Notes: a model not told the origin generated them from the letters alone. A stretch of DNA of 43,671 nucleotides from Pseudomonadota bacterium (GCA_017441205.1 JAFRYG010000216.1:1-43671), one strand, 5' to 3'. Positions 7,635-16,533 are shown, counted from the stretch's first letter. Program-made: numbers and translations.

Positions 7635-10600
7635 ATGAAATTTTCGCGCTTATTTATTGCTTCGCTCGCAATGGCCGGTTTGATGTACGGATGTGGTGAT
7701 GATTCTGACGAAGAAAGCGGCGCTCCGACCCCAGAAACTACCGCAGAGCTTTGTTCTGACGGCATCGATAACGATGGGGATGGCCTTAAGGATTGCGATG
7801 TCGATACATGCAAGCAATTTGACAACTGCAAAGGTGCCGAAGGGGACAAGGAATGTCCGGCCGCAATGCCCACAGGCAAAAAAGACTGTACATGTGACAA
7901 AACCAAAGGCGAATGGACAAATTGTCAGGATGATGTTGCTGGCGATAAGGAATGCCCGGCCGATATGCCTGCGGGCAAGAAAGACTGCACTTGCGACAAG
8001 ACCAAAGGCGAATGGACAAATTGCCAGGATGATGTAGCCGAAAAAGAGTGCACCGGTGATATGCCCGCAGGCAAGAAAGACTGCAATTGCGACAAATCTA
8101 CGGGCGAATGGATTGAATGCCAGGATGATACCCAGCCCAAGACCGAAATCTGCGGCAACGACGCCGACGATGACGAAGACGGCAAGGTCGATTGTGACGA
8201 TGAAGATTGCGCCGAAGATGCTGCATGCAAGCAGGATGCAAAAGAAATCTGTGACAACAAAGCCGACGATGATGAAGACGGCAAGATCGATTGTGACGAT
8301 GAAGACTGCGCCGAAGATGCTGCATGCAAGCAGGATGCAAAAGAAATCTGCGACAACAAAGCCGATGATGACGAAGACGGCAAGATCGATTGTGACGATG
8401 AAGACTGCGCAGAAGATGCCAATTGCAAAGGCAGCGAAACCAAGGAAATCTGCGACAACGACGCCGACGACGATGGCGACGGCAAGGTAGACTGTGATGA
8501 TGAAGACTGCGCAGAGGCTGCCAATTGCAAAGCCAGCGGTCCTGCAGAAAATACCGAAGAGCTCTGCAAAGATGGCGAAGATAACGACAACAATGGCAAG
8601 AAAGACTGTGAAGAAGACAGCTGCAAAGACTTCCTCAATTGTATTTATGAAGCCCAGGATGCACACATTGCCGAATGCCTGAACGAAAAAGACGATGACG
8701 GCGATGGTAAAATAGACTGCGCAGATGATGACTGCAAGGATATGTTCCCCAATGGCTGCCCCACCATTATCAAACCCAAAGATGGTCTGCGTGCCTATTG
8801 CGACAGCGATAACCATGTGACTGTCGTCAATGACGAGGACCAAATCGTCGGATCCCAAACCTGTACCTATGAATGCAAGGAACCTCCTTGCTGCGAGGCT
8901 GGCAAATGCAAAACCTGCGAAGAGGATTATGGTACAAAGAAATTCTGTAACGATGGTAACCTTTCGTACTGCAAAGACGGCCAGCTCGTTACCGATAATT
9001 GTGAATTTGGTTGCTTTGAGAATACAACAGTAGCGGCACATTGCAACAAATGCCAGCCCCTGCTCAGCGTATGTTCGACCAAAGCTGAAAGCCTCAATCA
9101 AAAGCAATATGCAGTTGCCTGTGAACCTAGATATAAAGGTTCCGATACGCACCCGATACTGACTGGATATGCCCCCAAAGAGACCTACTGTAAAGATGGC
9201 TGCGAAGATGGCTATTGCAAGGAATTCTGCGTGACACAAATGGGCGCTCCGGGCGAATGTGTTTCCCAAGATGTACTTAAAATATGCGTATCCAACGAGT
9301 ATAAATATAAGACCTGCGAATTTGGCTGCAATACCAAAACTGGTTTATGCAGAGTATGTTATGAAGGCGCCATTCAGTGCTCATCGGATGGTACAAAAGT
9401 ACAAAAATGTGAAAACAACAAATGGGTCGATCAGGAAACCTGCACAAATAGCTGTCAGTCGGGATTCTGCCTCAATGATGATAAAACCATCAACGGCATG
9501 AAGGCAGATGTTGCCCCGGATTTCTCCAAGGCCAAAGATTGTATTAAGAACTCCGAATGCGCATCCGGCGAATTCTGCGATAGCTTCCTGGGCAAATGCT
9601 CCATCCGATGTACAGATGATAATCAGTGTATTGATGGTTACAAATGCCGTCCCGATGGCCGCTGTGCTTCCGATACATTCCATATTGCCATGGAAACCTG
9701 CAATAAGATCGTTGAAATTCCCACAAAAAATGCGACCAAGTGCAATTTCACGATCTACTGGGGCGATTCAGAAAACAGCCGGGATGTCGTAAAGAGCTGT
9801 GGCACGACAAATCTTACCCACGAATATCCGGCTGATGGCATCTATTCCATTCGTATTGTAGGCCAGTATGAAGGCTTCAGTATGAACGACATTTTTACGG
9901 ATAAAACAAATAACACCCACAAATGTTATTTTGATGACTGGGATACTTCTTTTATCAGCCCTAATAAAGATGGATCGCCGCTCAAAGCCATCTATACATT
10001 TGGTCCAGTGGGGTTGGGCAAACAACCATTTAATGCTGCTATGCATGACAGCATGCCCTTTGGGATATATCTGGCTGGCAATGATATTCCCGATGCTACC
10101 CTGATGACCAGTATGGAAGCTTATTTTGCTGGCTATGAATCGAGTACAAACCTGAATGTCATTATTAGTAAGTGGGATGTGTCTCATGTAACCAATATGA
10201 GAAATTTGTTCTTTACAGGTAGATTCCAAATTACCGGTCTTGATCTCTCCCGCTGGGATGTCAGCAATGTCGAAAACATGCAAGGTATGCTTAGGAATGT
10301 AGGTGGTAAAGTTGGTATTGAAAACTGGGATGTCAGCAAAGTCAAAGACATGAGCTACATATTTTGGCTTGCCAATGTCACAGATGATATCTCCAAATGG
10401 GATGTTTCCAACGTAACCAATATGGCAGATATGTTTGAGTACTCATACATGAATCCGGATATCACTAAATGGAACGTGGGTAATGTCACGGATATGTCCA
10501 GAATGTTTAGTTGGGCGCAGCATTTTAATCAGCCTATCGGCAACTGGGATGTTTCCAAAGTAAAAAATATGAGTCATATGTTTGATAATGCATCAGCTTT

Positions 10601-11027
10601 CAATCAGGATATCGGCAATTGGGACGTTTCAAATGTTACGGATATGTCCTATATGTTTGCCGGTGACGCCTGGTATCCCGAAGATAGCGTCACATTCAAT
10701 CAGGACCTCAGCAAATGGTCACTCGACAGTTTGGAAGATGCAAGCCACATGTTTGAAGATAACAAAGTCTTCGACAAGGATTTGAGCGGCTGGGTAATGC
10801 CCAAAGTAAAAAATATGTATGCCATGTTCTGGCGTGCTTCAGCCTATGCAAAAGCCTTTGTATCTTTGCCAAAACCCGAGGCCAATCTCACGTGTTCAGA
10901 TCTTAAAGATATTTATACAGGTACGGCCGTTTCCTGCGAAGATATCAAAAAACTCATCGAACTCTGGAACATCAAATGCGAAGAAGGCGTCAATGCGGTT
11001 AAAATGTTAAAAGCCGAATGTGAATAA
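7635..11027 (+). CDS. giant MopE-like/DUF285 surface lipoprotein
   Basis: This 1130-residue lipoprotein has lipobox MYGC (Cys20). In order it has: an ELCSDGIDNDGDG metal-binding loop; three Cys repeats of the type MPAGKKDCTCDKTKGEW; four tandem acidic loops of the type EICDNKADDDEDGKIDCDDEDC (about 170-300, MopE/thrombospondin-3-like, probably calcium binding) and two more degenerate ones; several small Cys-rich modules; a PKD-like stretch near 700 (IYWGDSENS); and about nine DUF285/BspA-type repeats (about 830-1095) of the form WDVSNVTDMSYMF. It has the same layout as the protein at 22809. The start at 7635 is chosen because the signal peptide begins there and AAGGAA precedes it. Adhesion or surface display is inferred from DUF285 proteins. 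The strong acidic bias creates long false frames on the other strand. Confidence 0.9.
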   Translation: MKFSRLFIASLAMAGLMYGCGDDSDEESGAPTPETTAELCSDGIDNDGDGLKDCDVDTCKQFDNCKGAEGDKECPAAMPTGKKDCTCDKTKGEWTNCQDDVAGDKECPADMPAGKKDCTCDKTKGEWTNCQDDVAEKECTGDMPAGKKDCNCDKSTGEWIECQDDTQPKTEICGNDADDDEDGKVDCDDEDCAEDAACKQDAKEICDNKADDDEDGKIDCDDEDCAEDAACKQDAKEICDNKADDDEDGKIDCDDEDCAEDANCKGSETKEICDNDADDDGDGKVDCDDEDCAEAANCKASGPAENTEELCKDGEDNDNNGKKDCEEDSCKDFLNCIYEAQDAHIAECLNEKDDDGDGKIDCADDDCKDMFPNGCPTIIKPKDGLRAYCDSDNHVTVVNDEDQIVGSQTCTYECKEPPCCEAGKCKTCEEDYGTKKFCNDGNLSYCKDGQLVTDNCEFGCFENTTVAAHCNKCQPLLSVCSTKAESLNQKQYAVACEPRYKGSDTHPILTGYAPKETYCKDGCEDGYCKEFCVTQMGAPGECVSQDVLKICVSNEYKYKTCEFGCNTKTGLCRVCYEGAIQCSSDGTKVQKCENNKWVDQETCTNSCQSGFCLNDDKTINGMKADVAPDFSKAKDCIKNSECASGEFCDSFLGKCSIRCTDDNQCIDGYKCRPDGRCASDTFHIAMETCNKIVEIPTKNATKCNFTIYWGDSENSRDVVKSCGTTNLTHEYPADGIYSIRIVGQYEGFSMNDIFTDKTNNTHKCYFDDWDTSFISPNKDGSPLKAIYTFGPVGLGKQPFNAAMHDSMPFGIYLAGNDIPDATLMTSMEAYFAGYESSTNLNVIISKWDVSHVTNMRNLFFTGRFQITGLDLSRWDVSNVENMQGMLRNVGGKVGIENWDVSKVKDMSYIFWLANVTDDISKWDVSNVTNMADMFEYSYMNPDITKWNVGNVTDMSRMFSWAQHFNQPIGNWDVSKVKNMSHMFDNASAFNQDIGNWDVSNVTDMSYMFAGDAWYPEDSVTFNQDLSKWSLDSLEDASHMFEDNKVFDKDLSGWVMPKVKNMYAMFWRASAYAKAFVSLPKPEANLTCSDLKDIYTGTAVSCEDIKKLIELWNIKCEEGVNAVKMLKAECE

Positions 11028-11058
11028 TATATTTGTATAAATTTTGGGGCTCGCCTGG

Positions 11059-11206
11059 GCGCGTGTCACGACACGCGCCTACAGCTCGCTGACGCCCGCT
11101 ATTGGCGATGCCAATACGCGGGCGTTGCTGTATCTGCGCTCGCCTGGGCGCGTGTCACGACACGCGCCTACGGCTCGCCTGACGCGGCTATCTGCGATAC
11201 GCCGCG
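11059..11206 (+). repeat. two tandem CACG-hairpin / bulged-C-hairpin units
   Basis: A composite unit of about 89 bp occurs twice. The CACG hairpins (11059-11082 and 11148-11171) have stem GCGCGTGT/ACACGCGC and are followed by CTAC, the complement of GTAG. The bulged hairpins differ. At 11092-11125 the inner stem is TATTGGC/GCCAATA with outer CGCCCGC/GCGGGCG. At 11183-11206 the inner stem is TATC/GATA with outer CGCGGC/GCCGCG. Both have the lone C after ATA. The linker GCTCGC recurs. The array separates the giant lipoprotein from the DUF4143 ATPase. Confidence 0.85.
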
Positions 11207-11228
11207 ATGACATAAAATATTTGCGCTT

Positions 11229-11330
11229 GTCTGCAAAAATTTCACGTGTATTGATTGACGTCTCTCGTAGTCGTGGTATAACAACGTACTGCATATCTGG
11301 AATAAACGTTCCGGTCTGCAAAAATTTCAC
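11229..11330 (+). repeat. 17-bp direct repeat around ATPase promoter
   Basis: GTCTGCAAAAATTTCAC occurs at 11229-11245 and again, identical, at 11314-11330, with 68 bases between. The copies flank the predicted promoter, and the second abuts the ribosome binding site AAGGA. They could be operator half-sites or the footprint of a small insertion or duplication. Confidence 0.7.
11255..11282 (+). promoter_or_regulatory. sigma70-like promoter of DUF4143 ATPase
   Basis: TTGACG and TATAAC are separated by 16 bases, about 60 bp before the start codon at 11342. This is the best -35/-10 match I found in the window. It sits between two identical 17-bp direct repeats. Confidence 0.55.
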
Positions 11331-11341
11331 AAGGACCAACC

Positions 11342-12637
11342 ATGCTACCGCGTACACAATATCTCAACAAGCTGATTCAAAAGAAAGACAATGGCCGTGT
11401 AAAAATCATTACCGGATTGCGCAGATGCGGAAAATCCGTCCTTTTGTTTAATCTTTACAAGGGGTATCTGCTTGAATCCGGAGTTTCTTCATCACAAATC
11501 ATTGAACTTTCATTGGATATACTGGCAAATGCAAAATATAGAAATCCAATAGAACTGGATAAATATATTCGGGAACAAATAACTAATGCTGGAAATCAGT
11601 GTTATGTATTGATAGATGAGATACAGTTTGTGTCTGTCATTCAGAATCCGTATTGTGATGATCCTAATGCTAAAATTTCATTTGTGGATGTCGTTCTGGG
11701 ATTCATGCAAATGAAAAATGTTGATGTGTATGTTACAGGCAGTAATTCGAGAATGCTCTCAACGGATATTCTGACACAATTCAGGGACAGAGGCGACGAG
11801 ATTCGCGTGTATCCACTATCATTTGGAGAGTTTTATGATGCATTTGAGGGGGATAAGCGATCCGCCTGGCAGGAGTATTATACTTATGGAGGGATGCCTG
11901 TTATACTATCGTTGGAATCACACGAAGAAAAGAGTCGTTATCTGCGAGATCTGTTTAACAGGACTTATTTGAATGATGTTATCGAACGAAATCGCATATC
12001 GAATCATACTGAAGTTCTTTCAAATTTACTCGATATCCTTGCATCCGGGATTGGTTCCTTAACTAATCCATATAAGATATCCAATACTTTTTTAACCGAA
12101 AGACATATATCCATTGCACCCGATACCATTGATCGCTATCTTGGATATTTTATGAATGCATTTTTGATACAAAAAGCAGAACGTTATGATGTCAAGGGCA
12201 GGAAATATATTAAAACTCCATCTAAATATTACTATTCTGACCCAGGACTTAGAAATGCGCGTCTCAATTTTAGACAAATTGAAGAAAACCACTTGATGGA
12301 AAATGTGATTTACAATGATCTCGTCCGCAGGGGATTTGATGTGGATGTTGGTGTCGTTGAAATCGGAACGAAAGATAATGAAGGGAAAAAAATAAGAAAG
12401 CAGCTTGAGGTCGATTTTGTGGTCAATCGCGGATACAATAGATTCTATATTCAGTCTGCACTAAGCATTGCAGATCCGGAAAAAAGACAGCAGGAGACTG
12501 AATCTCTTCGCAGAATACCCGATTCTTTTAAAAAGCTCGTTGTCGTTAAGGATTATCTGAATCCATATTGCGATGAACATGGAATTGTCTATGTTGGTAT
12601 TGAGCAGTTCCTGCTTGATGAAGGAGTTTTCGGCTAA
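11342..12637 (+). CDS. AAA ATPase with DUF4143 domain
   Basis: This 431-residue protein is of the AAA_14/DUF4143 family. Walker A is GLRRCGKS (about 25-32), Walker B is VLIDEIQ (about 90), and a sensor-like VTGSNS and RGDEIRVYPLSF follow. The C-terminal DUF4143 part ends in a PD-(D/E)XK-like fold with LEVDFVV and YIQSAL. Proteins of this family are abundant in gut bacteria and archaea and often travel as single genes; their substrate is not known. It is more A/T-rich than its neighbours and has its own promoter. It sits between repeat arrays, which suggests separate acquisition. AAGGA lies just before the ATG. Confidence 0.9.
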   Translation: MLPRTQYLNKLIQKKDNGRVKIITGLRRCGKSVLLFNLYKGYLLESGVSSSQIIELSLDILANAKYRNPIELDKYIREQITNAGNQCYVLIDEIQFVSVIQNPYCDDPNAKISFVDVVLGFMQMKNVDVYVTGSNSRMLSTDILTQFRDRGDEIRVYPLSFGEFYDAFEGDKRSAWQEYYTYGGMPVILSLESHEEKSRYLRDLFNRTYLNDVIERNRISNHTEVLSNLLDILASGIGSLTNPYKISNTFLTERHISIAPDTIDRYLGYFMNAFLIQKAERYDVKGRKYIKTPSKYYYSDPGLRNARLNFRQIEENHLMENVIYNDLVRRGFDVDVGVVEIGTKDNEGKKIRKQLEVDFVVNRGYNRFYIQSALSIADPEKRQQETESLRRIPDSFKKLVVVKDYLNPYCDEHGIVYVGIEQFLLDEGVFG

Positions 12638-12643
12638 GGGCAT

Positions 12644-12660
12644 GCGTATCTGCGATACGC
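12644..12660. repeat. perfect palindrome of the TAT/ATA family
   Basis: GCGTATC-TGC-GATACGC has the family core but a G opposite the usual bulged C, so it is fully paired. It lies seven bases after the ATPase stop and may act as the transcript-end hairpin. Confidence 0.6.
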
Positions 12661-12685
12661 CGCGCCATCCGCTAAATCATCCGTA

Positions 12686-12705
12686 CCTGTCTGATCGGCG
12701 GGGGA
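12686..12705 (+). repeat. second copy of CCTGTCYGATCGGCGGGGGA motif
   Basis: It matches 19 of 20 bases with 6564-6583. It is intergenic here, between the ATPase and the HEAT-like lipoprotein. The similar string AGTTTGCGC lies downstream of both this copy and the 6564 copy, so the shared block may be longer and diverged. Confidence 0.6.
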
Positions 12706-12841
12706 CAATCTTCTGTTGGCTTGATAAACAGTATTGAGGTATAAGTTTGCGCTTATAGGGCGTGCCAGGTGCATGCAGTTACGCATAAAGCGACCCTCCT
12801 GGGGCCGCACGTTTTGACACGCCTCAACAGCTGGCTTGCTC

Positions 12842-12876
12842 GCCTATGCGCCTGTGGCGCATACGGCTCTTTTTTA
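12842..12876 (+). repeat. bulged-C hairpin followed by T run
   Basis: Inner stem TATGCGCC/GGCGCATA with loop TGT, the lone C at 12864, and outer GCC/GGC; then TCTTTTTT. It has the form of an intrinsic terminator but lies only about 20 bases before the start of the lipoprotein at 12896, directly ahead of its AAGGAG. It could insulate that gene or attenuate it. A degenerate CACG-type hairpin precedes it around 12804-12822. Confidence 0.7.
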
Positions 12877-12895
12877 AAAACAAAAAGGAGACAAA

Positions 12896-14119
12896 ATGAA
12901 AAAGATCATCGTATTCGCCATGGCATCTATTCTCACCCTCAGCGCCTGCGGCAAAAAGGCCGATGAAAATAAAGGCGATGATGCCAAAGCCGAAGCTGCT
13001 GCTGAAGCCCCGGCGGACGCAAAAGCCGAAGCACCCAAGATGGACTGCTCCGGTGTCACCGTCGATTCCATCAAAGCTCTGGCCAAATTCGAAGACAAAG
13101 ACGGCAAAAAACTGATAACCGAAGACAGCTATGTCGAAATGCTCGGCAAACTTCCATGTTGCACGGTTGACGACAAATTGGAGCTCAATAAGAGAGACTG
13201 CATCGTATTCCAGGCAATCAAGCAGGCAGAAAGTGAAAATAGCGCCAAATCACCTTCTGCCAAAGCTGTCATGGGCAAACTCATCAAGAGCGATTACCCG
13301 ATCGTCCGTGCCGAAGGCTACAAATCCATTAACAGCATTTTCGATGACAACAGCCCCGATGCCGAAGCCGGCAAAGAAGCCATAAAGAACGAAAAAGATC
13401 CATACGCACTCAAAGTATTGGCACAGGAACTGACTTTCGCCGGCGACAAAGACGCATCCGTTGCAGAATTCATGATTCGCATGACCAAACATGAAAATGC
13501 AATCGTGCGCAATGAGGCCGCAGGCTCTCTTAGCAATTCATCCTTTAAAGATGCCGCAGGTGCCATCGATACCCTCATCGCCCTGATGTCTGATTCGGAC
13601 GAAACCGTTGCAGCCACCGCATGTCGTGGTGCCGGCGATCATTATAATGAGAAAATCATCGAACCCATTGTAAAAATCCTCAATGACAACTCCAAAGCAA
13701 AGCTCCACTTTGATTGCATGACCGGTCTTTCCAGATTATGGCTCGATTCCCCGTCTTATGAGCACCGCAGCGAAGCCGCGTACAAAGCCACAATGGATTA
13801 CTTCAAAAAGACACCGCGCACGAGCGATGTACCTAACTGGTTGACGTTAAGCGTATTCAACAGCATCACAATCAATGACGATTTTGCCAAATGGAAACAG
13901 GAAGCCACGTACTTCAATCAAGATGAGTTTACCTCGGTCATGTCCGATCTCATCAAGGACGAAAACTTCGGCGACCATATCTCCAAAGGTTCGGTAATGA
14001 AAGCCATCGCTAAAATAGGTGGCAAAGCCGAGCTCGAAAAAATCGGAAAAATGATCGAGGGCCTCTCTGACGATAAAGTCAAAGAAGCTTACGCAGAAAA
14101 ACTCGCAGAGGCAAAATAA
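12896..14119 (+). CDS. lipoprotein with HEAT-like repeats
   Basis: This 407-residue protein has a signal peptide with lipobox LSAC (Cys19) and an A/E/K-rich linker (about 22-45). A small Cys module (MDCSGV, LPCCTV, KRDC) follows. From about 110 onward come alpha-helical repeats of HEAT/Armadillo type, for example SDYPIVRAEGYKSI, ENAIVRNEAAGSL and SDETVAATACRGAG. HEAT arrays bind proteins, so a scaffold role at the membrane is plausible, but the partner is unknown. AAGGAG precedes the start at ideal spacing. It shares the CGKKA-type N-terminus with the lipoproteins downstream. Confidence 0.85.
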   Translation: MKKIIVFAMASILTLSACGKKADENKGDDAKAEAAAEAPADAKAEAPKMDCSGVTVDSIKALAKFEDKDGKKLITEDSYVEMLGKLPCCTVDDKLELNKRDCIVFQAIKQAESENSAKSPSAKAVMGKLIKSDYPIVRAEGYKSINSIFDDNSPDAEAGKEAIKNEKDPYALKVLAQELTFAGDKDASVAEFMIRMTKHENAIVRNEAAGSLSNSSFKDAAGAIDTLIALMSDSDETVAATACRGAGDHYNEKIIEPIVKILNDNSKAKLHFDCMTGLSRLWLDSPSYEHRSEAAYKATMDYFKKTPRTSDVPNWLTLSVFNSITINDDFAKWKQEATYFNQDEFTSVMSDLIKDENFGDHISKGSVMKAIAKIGGKAELEKIGKMIEGLSDDKVKEAYAEKLAEAK

Positions 14120-14173
14120 TATAACAATTTTAATATATAACATTATTTATATATTTTGTTGTTTTATTATTAT

Positions 14174-14371
14174 GGCATGGCTATGCCTGCGGCATACGCC
14201 ATGCCGAGAGCCGTGTCACGACACGGCTCTGCTCGCCTATTGCCTGCGGCAATACGGCTCGTTATCATTATGAGCACGGCTATTTGCAATACGCCATGAT
14301 GATGGTTGACGCGTATGGCCTAAGCCATAGCGTCAACCGCGCACCGTATCGACGCACGTCGATAGGGGCGC
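14174..14371 (+). repeat. dense cluster of six structured hairpins
   Basis: Six palindromes fill 200 bp ahead of the lipoprotein at 14407. 14174-14205: inner TATGCC/GGCATA, outer GGCATGGC/GCCATGCC. 14207-14230: CACG-loop hairpin, stem AGAGCCGTGT/ACACGGCTCT. 14235-14258: TATTGCC/GGCAATA. 14278-14295: TATT/AATA. 14304-14338 (minus orientation): TATGGC/GCCATA with a nine-bp outer stem GGTTGACGC/GCGTCAACC. 14339-14371 (minus): TATCGAC/GTCGATA. All five TAT-type members keep the lone C after ATA while their stems differ. Confidence 0.85.
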
Positions 14372-14406
14372 ATCCCAACAAACACAGGATTACAGGTAAG
14401 ACACCC

Positions 14407-16383
14407 ATGAAAATGAATACGCTGCGAACCGGGATAGCCATCTGTATTTTGCTGTCCATGACGTCATGCAAGCGCTCCCCTGCTCCGACCGAGAATGCGC
14501 CGAACGCCAGTGCCCCCGCGGCGTCCGAAAGTTCCGAACAACCCGCGGCAGAGCAGCCCACAGCAGAAAACGACAAAGCTGCCCCGGATAAATATCGCAC
14601 GGCATCTTCGGCGCTCGAATCAGAAGTGAGCGATTCGGCGAACAAGACGGTGTGCGAAAGAGGCCGGTGGAATAAAGATAAAGTGGATTTCCCTGTAAAA
14701 ATCTGCGACTGCGGCGATATTAAGATTCCCGTAGGCACCGAATGTATCGACAACATGCCCGCATGCGAAGGCCGCAAGGCAGTGACTGCAATTCCAGGGT
14801 TTGGCTGTCTTCGGGACGATGATAAAGATATAAACACTGATCATCGCTTTGTCGATCAAGGTATGGATGGCACCGAAGAAGAGAAAAAAGTCGAGTATTT
14901 GTGCGCGCTGACTTATGGCTGTGATCTTGGCAATGGGAAAAAATGTAAATATTCACAAAAACTCGTCAACGGCGAATGCGTTTCTACTATCGTTCCCCCA
15001 AAAGGCGATTTTATCTGCAAAGAAGGCAACTGCCCATGCGGCAACGGTTTTTGCGCACTGGGCGCAAGATGTGCGGCGGGCAAATGCGAATGTGGCGAGG
15101 ATTATCAAGGCACGGACTGCACCGATCCGGATGAATGCACTGGCAATGATGTCGATTGCCCACACTGCTGGTCGATTCTTGCACACGGCATACAAAGCCA
15201 GCGTCATGGCGAATTCGTTTGTGATTACGACTGGGACGGCGGTTCATCCGGACAAGACCAGTATTATTACCACACATGCGAAAATCCCGACGGCTGCCAC
15301 GTGGGCGACATGCATTTTGAGGCAGGCGCGATAGACTATTCGGGGTCTGATGCGAGACTTCACGATGATATCCGTGAATGGGATATCCGCGATATTGAAG
15401 AAAATCACAATGCCTGCCCATACCACATTGACGGCGACACCGATACGACGATCGAAACGCTCTGCCCGCTGGGTGACTGTGTCATCCCCAAAAAAGACGG
15501 CCATTGTGGCGTAAAAGCGATGGATCCCTCATCGTTTCATGAGACGAGCGTTGGCGGCACCTATCGATCCGTATTCAACGCGGACACATGTCCGGGCGGC
15601 ACGCGCTGGTGCCATGGGCGCGAAAATGCGCCCGAAAAAGCCCCTGCCGGCGACGGTCGTTTTGGTTGTTATAACATTCCAACCTACGATGATCCCATTG
15701 GAATACGCGCCTGGGTTTGCGATGATCCCAACGGCTGCGCTTGTGGCAGCGAGATCTGCCCCATGTATCTCGTGTGCTCCGACAATCATTGTATATCACA
15801 AAATGATTATATCAAACGCACCGGCAAATCATACAAATCCAAATTTCCCAAAAAAGACGGGGAACGGCCAATATATGATCCAACTTTTTATACAACCGAT
15901 CCCGCCGAACTCGACAATTGCGGCCGGAAATCTGCCGAAGAATTTGTACAAAGATGGGAACCTTCAATTGATATGGCAGCCATCGCCAAAATCATGGGGC
16001 ATGAACTCTCGTTCGATCCCTGCCTGACGCGATATATTTGTGATTCGTGGCCGGTGCCGCGCAAAGACCGCGACAAATACGTCTGCGAACACGGATTATA
16101 CGCACAAAAAACCGCCGACGGGCGCATGATTTTCCGCGATCGCCCGCTCGGACTGCGCTGCATCGATCCCGACAAATGCGTCTGCGGCGATTCGATTGCG
16201 CATTCCGGCATGATCTGTAAATCGGTACAATTCAGTGACAGCTCGACCTCCGAATACGATTCGGTTTCACAATATAACAAATGTAAATGGGAAATCGGCA
16301 AAGACATCGAAAGCCAGTACATATTCTGGCACAACTACGATAATGCCGTGGCACCAAACAAGGTTTATCATTGTGAACGATGA
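14407..16383 (+). CDS. Cys-rich lipoprotein with EGF-like modules
   Basis: This 658-residue lipoprotein has lipobox MTSC (Cys21) and an A/E/P-rich linker to about 60. The remainder is packed with Cys pairs: EGF-like GNCPCGNGFCALGARC and CECGEDYQGTDC (about 205-240), then modules of the form PDGCHVGDM, PNGCACGSEICPMYLVC and PDKCVCGDSIAHSGMIC. I recognise no enzyme domain. It shares these CxCG modules with the protein at 16534, so the two are paralogues. ATG 14407 starts the signal peptide; the frame runs upstream into hairpin repeats that are not coding. A surface or periplasmic structural or binding role is a guess. Confidence 0.8.
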   Translation: MKMNTLRTGIAICILLSMTSCKRSPAPTENAPNASAPAASESSEQPAAEQPTAENDKAAPDKYRTASSALESEVSDSANKTVCERGRWNKDKVDFPVKICDCGDIKIPVGTECIDNMPACEGRKAVTAIPGFGCLRDDDKDINTDHRFVDQGMDGTEEEKKVEYLCALTYGCDLGNGKKCKYSQKLVNGECVSTIVPPKGDFICKEGNCPCGNGFCALGARCAAGKCECGEDYQGTDCTDPDECTGNDVDCPHCWSILAHGIQSQRHGEFVCDYDWDGGSSGQDQYYYHTCENPDGCHVGDMHFEAGAIDYSGSDARLHDDIREWDIRDIEENHNACPYHIDGDTDTTIETLCPLGDCVIPKKDGHCGVKAMDPSSFHETSVGGTYRSVFNADTCPGGTRWCHGRENAPEKAPAGDGRFGCYNIPTYDDPIGIRAWVCDDPNGCACGSEICPMYLVCSDNHCISQNDYIKRTGKSYKSKFPKKDGERPIYDPTFYTTDPAELDNCGRKSAEEFVQRWEPSIDMAAIAKIMGHELSFDPCLTRYICDSWPVPRKDRDKYVCEHGLYAQKTADGRMIFRDRPLGLRCIDPDKCVCGDSIAHSGMICKSVQFSDSSTSEYDSVSQYNKCKWEIGKDIESQYIFWHNYDNAVAPNKVYHCER

Positions 16384-16396
16384 TTTTGGGGGGGGC

Positions 16397-16507
16397 GGGC
16401 TATCGGCTGCGCCGATACGCCCTGCCTGGCGCGTGTCACGACACGCACATATTTGGCGCGTGTCACGACACGCGCCTACTCGCCTATGCGCCGTTGGCGC
16501 ATACGGC
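16397..16507 (+). repeat. four-hairpin repeat array
   Basis: Order: bulged hairpin 16397-16422 (TATCGGC/GCCGATA, loop TGC); short CACG hairpin 16431-16446; full CACG hairpin 16456-16479 followed by CTAC; bulged hairpin 16482-16507 (TATGCGCC/GGCGCATA, loop GTT). It starts 13 bases after one lipoprotein stop and ends 27 bases before the next start. Confidence 0.85.
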
Positions 16508-16533
16508 TCGCTAACCACATACACGATGGCAAA

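Noticed and set aside
7650..9269. 539-codon open frame on the minus strand
   Set aside because: It is the antisense shadow of acidic Asp/Glu/Cys repeats in the giant lipoprotein; it has no ribosome site or sensible domains and is very rich in Ile/Ala/Phe, as expected from such a shadow.
14304..14371. Integron attC site
   Set aside because: Bulged hairpins recall attC, but the arms do not match the RYYYAAC/GTTRRRY core, no integrase is present, and genes are not arranged as cassettes.
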